A program made the translations under genes and the position numbers. 64,000 nt of DNA from Hymenochaete sp. R1 (lineage: Eukaryota > Basidiomycota > Agaricomycetes > Hymenochaetales > Hymenochaetaceae): assembly GCA_019400425.1 (NCBI GenBank), contig JAFREE010000089.1:1-64000 (forward strand), in the 5' to 3' direction. Below are positions 57,937-64,000 of the stretch, in pieces. Below the pieces are notes generated by a model that was given only the letters and a program-made list of their open reading frames with translations, ran no database searches and was not told where the DNA came from. Within the stretch, counting starts at the first letter, position 1. Every line of letters begins with the position of its first letter.

Positions 57937-59988
57937 ATGATGTCGCGGAAATTCAACGCTCTGCTCTTCGCTACTTTCATCGCAGCCGTTTCAGCAGCGC
58001 CCGCGTTCAGTGACTTGGTCATGCACGAGGCCCGTCAGGATATTCCTGACGGATTCGTCAAGACCGGGTCGGCTCCCTCTAACCAGGTTCTCAACCTTCG
58101 TTTGGCACTTGTCAACAGCGACATTGCTGGCCTCCAGAGCGAGTTGATGGCTGTCAGCACGCCTGGAGACGAACGCTATGGCCAGCACCTTACCAAGGAG
58201 CAGGTACGTTAACAGTCTTTGTGGTACCCTGTGAGATAAGTCACTCACACTTGCTGCAGGTTGAGCAATTTGTCAAACCGTCCTCAGACTCGGTATCCCT
58301 TGTCAATCAATTTCTTGCATCCCATGGGGTCAATGGCACCGTCATCTCGCCCGCGGGGGAGTGGATCTCCATCTCCGTCCCTGTTAGCCAAGCAAACGAC
58401 ATGTTCAAGTCCGACTTCTCGACGTTCGTCCATCAAGAGACGAGCAAGACTTCGATCCGTACTCTCCAGTACTCGATTCCTGCTGGACTTAAAGGTCATC
58501 TTGACCTTGTTCACCCTACGATTACGTGAGCTAGTGATTCTACCTTACATATATAAGTCGAATTGATCATAGACGATTGATGTATTAGCTTCGACAACCC
58601 ATTCGCTTCACTCCCAGTTGTGAGGTCGCCCCTCCCTGCATCTACGGGTCAGAACATAACCGCCCGTCAAAGTGTTCCTGCTTCCTGCGCCGATGTCGTC
58701 ACCCCCACTTGCGTCCTCGACCTGTACGGTATCCCAACGACGAAAGCAACGCAGTCGAGTAGCACGCTCGGTGTATCAGGCTTCATTGAGCAGTTTGCCA
58801 ACAACAATGATTTGCAAACGTTTTTGAACGCTCTAAGGCCCGACCTTGCTGGTACCACCTTCACTCTTCAAACTCTTGATGCTGGCGAGAACCCTCAGGC
58901 TGAGAACGAAGCGGGCGTCGAGGCAAACCTCGACACGCAATATACGATCGGCATTGCAAGCGGCGTCCCCACAACCTTCATTTCGGTAGGAGAGCGATTC
59001 CAGGACGGTAATCTCGAGGGTTTCCTGGATATCATCAACTTCTTGCTTAGCGAAAGCAACCCTCCTCACGTTCTTACGACTTCTTACGGACAAAACGAAA
59101 ATACCATTTCTAGTAATCTTGCCAAGTACGTGATGAAGTAATCGATTTATCTCCTCTTGCTCACACCTTAATAATTAGCCAACTCTGTAATGCTTACGCG
59201 CAACTCGGTGCACGTGGCACCTCCATTCTTTTCTCTTCTGGCGACGGCGGTGTTTCCGGTTCTCAATCCGGAAGGTGTACTACCTTCCTCCCGACCTTCC
59301 CTTCCGGTTGTCCATTCATGACTTCTGTTGGGTTAGTATATTTTTACTCTGCCTTTTGTATTCCAGTCTTAAACCATGCGAATATTTAGTGCCACTACTG
59401 GTGTACCGGAGACTTCTGCCGACTTCTCTTCCGGTGAGAAAACTTTTGTCATTCTCACGCTCTCTTATCTCTAAACTACGACCCCTCAGGTGGATTCTCA
59501 AATATCTTCGCCCAGCCATCGTACCAAGCTAGCGCCGTCAGCGCGTTCCTCACGACACTCGGCAACACCAATAGCGGAAAATTCAATCCCAGCGGACGTG
59601 CCTTCCCTGATATCGCCGCCATTGGCGAGAACGTTGAGATTGTCGTAGACCAAGAGGGTGGGCTCGTTGCGGGTACGAGCTGTTCGAGTCCGATCTTCGC
59701 GAGCGTCATCTCTCTGTTGAACGACCGTCTTGTTGCGGCTGGAAAGTCTCCTCTCGGGTTCCTTAACCCGTTCATCTACTCGACCGGTGCATCCGCGCTT
59801 AATGATATCACTACTGGTGAGATATTCCAGTCCAGTCACTTGCATGATGATGTTCTGAAGAGATTCGTTTTACAGGGAGCAACCCAGGCTGCAACACCAA
59901 CGGTTTCCCAGCTGTTGCTGGCTGGGATCCTGTCACCGGATTCGGTACTCCTAACTTTGCCAAACTCCTCACTGCAGTTGGCCTGTGA
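57937..59988 (+). CDS. Secreted S53 peptidase (sedolisin / tripeptidyl-peptidase type), 568 aa
   Basis: Acid serine-carboxyl peptidase that helps digest extracellular protein. Seven exons: 57937-58203, 58260-58525, 58589-59125, 59179-59331, 59390-59433, 59490-59816 and 59876-59988. A signal peptide ([15 protein letters not shown]) is followed by an activation pro-domain ([47 protein letters not shown]). The catalytic Glu and Asp lie in [15 protein letters not shown], the oxyanion region in TTSYGQNE, and the nucleophile Ser486 in [26 protein letters not shown] and [12 protein letters not shown] are typical. The calcium site is at [15 protein letters not shown] near the end. Triad and calcium residues are complete, so it should be active. 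Confidence 0.95.
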
Positions 59989-61292
59989 GGGAATACGTCC
60001 TTCGGATGGGTCTTATTTGAAATTTTCCTCTCCGCGTTTTTTGGGGTCAAAGGGTCGCTCTGCATGGCAATGTGTCAAATAGCAAGGAAACTTGTATGAA
60101 TATGTCATAACGTTTCAGGACAATGAAGTTGAATGTAATTTTTGTACTGGTTTCGAAGAAAACGATGGAGGGTCTTGCATGGTTGTAATGATTGTAATGG
60201 CCCTCTCTGAGCACATCTCGTGGCTGCTCACGCTACCTGTTGCCCCATCATTTAAATCCTTAGCGAGACCCCTTCAGATGTCAGAGTCTTCCTTCGAGTC
60301 TTTTCAGCCTCATTTAGTTTTTGATAGCTTTTTGCTGCCTGGTTTTCAGGTTCAAAGTCCAGCGGATCGTCCAAACCAACCTCCTCAAAGACAAACATTA
60401 TGTAAACAGATCGACGTGTGAGTCCATTATCGCACCATGTTTTCGTATTGCAAAGCGTGCAAAGTTCTGAACACACTTGGAGGGAGTATCAGGAACGGAA
60501 GACAGCGAATCTAAACCATCAAGTTAACAAGTGCCTGCTCACACGATGACACAGCAGGCATAGTCGAATCATTTGACTGGACATATTCATCGAAAAGTGT
60601 GAAATATATGCATTATGTGTTTTGGGATTTTCTTGTGTCAATAAATCCGAAAATATATCCTTACTTTGGCAGGGGGATTAGAATATATTTTCGAATTTTA
60701 ATGACCCTGAAAACCCCAGAACATATAACGAATATATTTCACACTTTTCCATGAATATGTCCAGTCAAATGATTCGACTATGCCTGCTGTGTGATACTGC
60801 CGCCTTCATTCCCAGGGCCATAGGTTTATATAATATTGTATCGAGCTTATTATATGCAAAGCGCGACGATCTTTTCTTGCTCGATTAGGACGCGTTTTGA
60901 TCACGAGACCGCAGAGTCTCGTTTATCGAGGCCGCGGGGCGGTGGGAAAGCGTACTACTCTATTCTTCATCTTCATCTTCCAGAAGGTCCACTCAGTTTA
61001 CTGGGGGGCATTTACATGCAAAATATGGATCTTCTCATCCATTTAACTTTTTGTGCGCCCCGAAATAAATGCCGTCGGTGGGAAACGGCAAATATATAGT
61101 TCAAAGGGGTATGTATATTTTGTGTACTACGTCGCCCATACTAACACAACAACACTTAACGCTGGCATGAATCTATCGTAGATCTGCCGAAATGAATACC
61201 GACCGACCAGAACGTCCAAAAAGGGATGACCAGTCATCCATGCTGGATCGCAGGTCTGGCTCGAACAGAGCCCTCACCCAAATCTACGTGCC
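59989..61292. other. Spacer containing a fold-back element
   Basis: 1.3 kb between convergent genes (S53 on plus, DPBB protein on minus). Apart from the inverted repeat at 60549-60792, no gene is recognised. Confidence 0.5.
60549..60792. mobile_element. Fold-back / MITE-like inverted repeat, 244 bp
   Basis: The outer 61 nt of each end (60549-60609 and 60732-60792) are reverse complements with a single mismatch, starting ACACAGCAGGCATAG. The inner parts still pair at roughly three quarters of positions, with a short loop around GGCAGGGGGATT. The whole unit can fold into one long hairpin. It is AT-rich and has no ORF. A clear target-site duplication is not seen (flanks GATG and GATA). A non-autonomous DNA transposon or a hairpin RNA source are both possible. 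Confidence 0.7.
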
Positions 61293-62388
61293 TCATTCAA
61301 AGTTCCAGTCACCCGTTAGGACACCAACACCCGTGTCCATTCCAAGTTCCTTCCATACTCCGTCAGAGAGATCGACCCCTCCGAAAGGACAGCATGGGCA
61401 CTTGTCGACGACGGTAGCGGTTGCAGGCTTTCCGGAAACAGTGAGGGAAATTTCTTTTCCACATTGCTCGCCTTTACCGTATGCCTGGGAAAGTGAAGCG
61501 GGTTAGTGAGTGCGCAACTAGTGTTTTGCTCCTGGAATAATTAACGGCTCACATCAGGGTTCAATGCGACGACCTTTTTTGCCGCAAAGTTATCAGCGCG
61601 AGCCAATCAATGTCAGTTATGGACTGTTAGTGAAGGTGAGGGAAAGATATCATACGTACCTTTTGTGTGCTGAAGTTTACGCTCCCGCACGCGCCTCTGT
61701 TGTCAAATAATGGTAACGTAGGTCAATCATTCACTCTGCCATTCAGAGACGAAAGCCCAACGTACATGGCCGCCTGCTCTCCCAATGGATCGTAGTTCGT
61801 CATGCGGACGTCCGCGAACGCGTCCCCAGACTGCTTAGCTACGCTCGTAACAGTGATCACAGGGCAGTCTGCCCCCCGAACAGCCGTGCCTGTTCAAACA
61901 TAAAGTGAGAAAGCATCGTTCATGTCACGAAGCACGTTTCAGTAGGGAAAGGGATACCTACCGGTCGTCTTCACGTCACCTCCACCAGTACCAGAACCTG
62001 CTGCACTAGACCCAGCGGCAGGAGCGCTCGTTGTCGCAGCGCTCTTGGTCGAACTGGATCCCGCAGCAGGTGCACTTGTCGCTGCGCTGGCGGCAGTCGC
62101 ACTCGTTGCGGCACTAGCAGCAGGCGCGCTCGTCGCAGCACTCGCAGGGGCACTACTCCCTGTTCCCGACGCAGCAGCACTTGAACCTGCACCCGACGAC
62201 GCTGGCGCTCCCGTACCCGCAGGTGCCGATGTAGCTGCTTGCGTCGCTGCGGCACCGGTGGTAGTGACTGCGCTGCTGGAAGGCTTGCCTCCACAGGTAC
62301 AGCTGTTTAGGATGGACCCACCTTGTGCGTTGACTAGGAAAGCCGAGAGGATGAGAGGGAGGGTGACGAGGAATTTTGAAGCGAGCAT
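61293..62388 (-). CDS. Secreted double-psi beta-barrel (RlpA/expansin-like) protein with Ala/Ser-rich linker, 266 aa
   Basis: Extracellular protein with a C-terminal DPBB fold, as in expansin- and barwin-like proteins of fungi. Five exons: 61962-62388, 61766-61889, 61660-61696, 61553-61573 and 61293-61484; the sum divides by three. A signal peptide (FLVTLPLILSAFLVNAQG) is followed by a ~100-residue Ala/Ser/Thr/Gly repeat-rich linker, probably O-glycosylated. The domain reads VRMTNYDPLGEQAAIGACGS, VNFSTQK, VVALNPD, AYGKGEQCGKEISLTVSGK, TVVDKCPCCPFGGVDLSD and TGVGVLTGDWNFE. Exon 4 has only 21 nt, but the domain needs it (the VVALN strand). No catalytic claim is made. A plus-strand frame across the same region is a shadow. 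Confidence 0.87.
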
Positions 62389-63083
62389 TGTTTCAGTATC
62401 GTATTGTATCTATATGGTCAGTACGTTCAGTGCTGTTAGGTTGACTACTTGCTAAAAACGAATGTGGGATTAGCAGAATATGTGTGCGCGTTTGAAGACC
62501 CGGGGGCTTGTACTAGTACTAGCAAGGAGTGGGGTGATACTGTGCGCTCTGCGCTCAGTAGTAAACAGTAAAAGACCAAGTGTTCGCCAATTTCCTTCGC
62601 CTTTGGACCTTATATTGCCTTCTTCCTGTTCTCAGGTACTTCTTTGCGCCTCCAAAGTGCGAGCTATCATATAACGTGGAAAAACCTAATGGAAGTGGCT
62701 TACAAGGCTCTTGGCCTATGAGTGCAAAGTGAGTTATGAATACACTTATAGTCGGAGTTTCGTGTTCCTATATTGACTTGAATCACGCGCAATGTTAATG
62801 GATTGCATAATTCCAGGCCAGTAAGAAATACTGGGCGTGCAACTGGGATCTGGTGGTCTCTTACTTGCAAATCAGGAAAAGATATTCTTGGACTTGCGCG
62901 CAAACACACGGCGTTATTTTGAATTTCTCACTCAACTTCAACACTTATACACAAAGACAATGGTATTACCACTTATACAACTTGAACTTTACAACATTGA
63001 CAAGAAAGTACGAGATCACAAGGAAGAAACAAGATGCACGAGAAGACGTGGATTCGGAGATGATCGGATATCGTATGCGTGCT
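62389..63083. other. Upstream region of the DPBB gene
   Basis: About 700 nt between the DPBB start and the end of the HTH gene. Short overlapping plus-strand frames (62837-63164) have no support. Confidence 0.5.
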
Positions 63084-63580
63084 TCAGACGGTAGCGTGGA
63101 CACCCTGGTGCGGGACGTTCTGCGCAAAGGAAAGCGATTATATATCAGCCAACATGATCGATGAGATGATTCTGCATAATGACGGCGCGGCCATCGGACG
63201 GACGGATAGAAGTACAGAAGTACGTACCTCCTTAATATCTAACGCGCGCGCGAGAGCGTCAAACTCGGAGTTGGTCGGCTTCTGCTTGCCAGTGCACACT
63301 ACATGACATATAGAAACAAATCAGTACCACAATATCTCTTTCTCAAGAACTCGAGCTGTTTGTAAAGCATGGCTTCTTTTGTCTCGTTTTGACTTGACTC
63401 GACTTCGACGACGAGAAGAACCAGGAAGAAATGCTATGGACAATAGATCCCGGACAAACGAGACGCACCGTCGATAACATGCTGCTCATCGCGACCGATG
63501 GCGCTCGCAATCTGCGAGTACGACCAGCCTTTACGATCCTTCGCTGCGGCCAAAGCTTTGCACGTAGGGTCTTGAGCCAT
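63084..63580 (-). CDS. Very small Cro/C1-type HTH protein resembling the cyanase N-terminal domain (72 aa)
   Basis: Three exons: 63469-63580, 63228-63298 and 63084-63119 (219 nt with stop). The protein reads MAQDPTCKALAAAKDRKGWS, YSQIASAIGRDEQHVIDV, CTGKQKPTNSEFDALARAL and DIKENVPHQGVHATV. The first two-thirds has the helix-turn-helix pattern of lambda-repressor-like proteins and of the cyanase N-terminal domain. The cyanase catalytic domain (the part with Arg, Glu and Ser that acts on cyanate) is absent, and the gene simply ends. An in-frame upstream ATG at 63667 exists, but MAQDP fits better as the start. A minus-strand TATATAAG lies at 63707-63714. It could bind DNA or act as a small partner protein; the function is unknown. 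Confidence 0.8.
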
Positions 63581-63706
63581 CGTCAAATCAAAAAATTCGA
63601 TTGGGAAAAGGCGAGGCGAAGTGGTTTGTAGACTCAAGAATGCGCCGAGTAGAGGATAGGAGTTCAAGCTGCGGATAGGGGTGTATTGGGAGGTCTCAGC
63701 GGAAGG

Positions 63707-63714
63707 CTTATATA
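63707..63714 (-). promoter_or_regulatory. TATA-like box of the HTH gene
   Basis: TATATAAG on the minus strand, about 130 nt upstream of the ATG at 63580. The rest of 63581-64000 shows no gene. Confidence 0.45.
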
Positions 63715-64000
63715 CGCGCTGGGATGGGTCATGGGAAGATGGAAGGCGTCCTCGAGGATAGCACGCCCCTTATCGTTCCTATCTTGCCGATATCAATTGA
63801 CAATTGTCTACCAGTGGTACGTCCATCAATCATCACTCAGTGTGCGCCTATTTTCTTTGCATAGCGTATAGCACTCGCGCTCCATGTGTGATTTTCATCC
63901 GAAGTCCGAGACCTCTTGCGCCCGGAGCCTTTTTATGTGGCTGGATTCCACGCCACGCGGGGCACTCGTACTCCATCGATCGGCTTTGCGGACGTGTGCG

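Noticed and set aside
61192..61506. Plus-strand ORF of 104 codons starting MNTDRPERPK
   Set aside because: It is antisense to the last exon of the DPBB gene, whose minus-strand reading gives a recognisable domain with correct splice phases.
1..64000. tRNA genes, rRNA genes or CRISPR arrays
   Set aside because: By eye I found no cloverleaf with matching arms around the few GTTCGA-like sites, no rRNA sequence and no regular spacer repeats. A tRNAscan or Infernal run would be decisive.

Overview
This window is nuclear DNA of a filamentous basidiomycete, most probably an Agaricomycete. The genes are dense, are cut by many 45-70 nt GT-AG introns, and belong to typical mushroom families: a DUF6534-type seven-helix protein, a GT90/CAP10 glycosyltransferase, a jelly-roll single-pass membrane protein, a DUF4238-like domain fused to a TKL-type kinase, a secreted S53 peptidase and a GH7 cellulase. 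Most gene models were rebuilt by hand from splice signals, reading frame and family motifs. For models where exon sums are given, the coding length divides by three.

Layout: 0.1-2.4 kb holds three tandem copies of a small unknown protein gene, one of them decayed. They face a PD-(D/E)XK nuclease-like gene (3.2-4.2 kb). Then come a jelly-roll/TM protein (4.4-6.8), a long gene-poor stretch (6.8-10.7), GH7 cellobiohydrolase (10.8-12.2), a Rab GTPase with a giant insertion (12.6-14.1), two tail-to-tail SF1 helicase paralogs (15.1-21.3), a cytochrome P450 (22.8-25.1), a second PD-(D/E)XK gene facing a second small-protein gene (27.4-29.1), a multi-pass membrane protein (29.5-30.9), glutaryl-CoA dehydrogenase (31.0-32.7), a DUF6534 protein (33.5-35.4), an ArAE_2/Bre4-like membrane protein (36.5-40.7), a CUE-domain ubiquitin adaptor (41.0-42.6), a Zn2Cys6 regulator (42.8-45.0), GT90 (46.1-48.5), a CECR5-type HAD hydrolase (48.8-50.5), the DUF4238-kinase fusion (51.3-53.8), an OMA1-like metallopeptidase (54.2-56.2), a sedolisin (57.9-60.0), a fold-back element (60.5-60.8), a secreted double-psi beta-barrel protein (61.3-62.4) and a 72-aa HTH protein (63.1-63.6).

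Most genes are unrelated housekeeping or lifestyle genes: plant-cell-wall attack, secreted proteolysis, mitochondrial catabolism and quality control, and ubiquitin/autophagy. Two arrangements look like more than chance. First, a head-to-head pair (small ~140-aa protein facing a PD-(D/E)XK-fold protein) occurs twice, 25 kb apart, and the partners look homologous between the two sites. This is the best candidate here for an undescribed system. Second, two helicases with a degenerate RNase D-like front end form an inverted pair with all ten introns in matching positions and a shared promoter motif.
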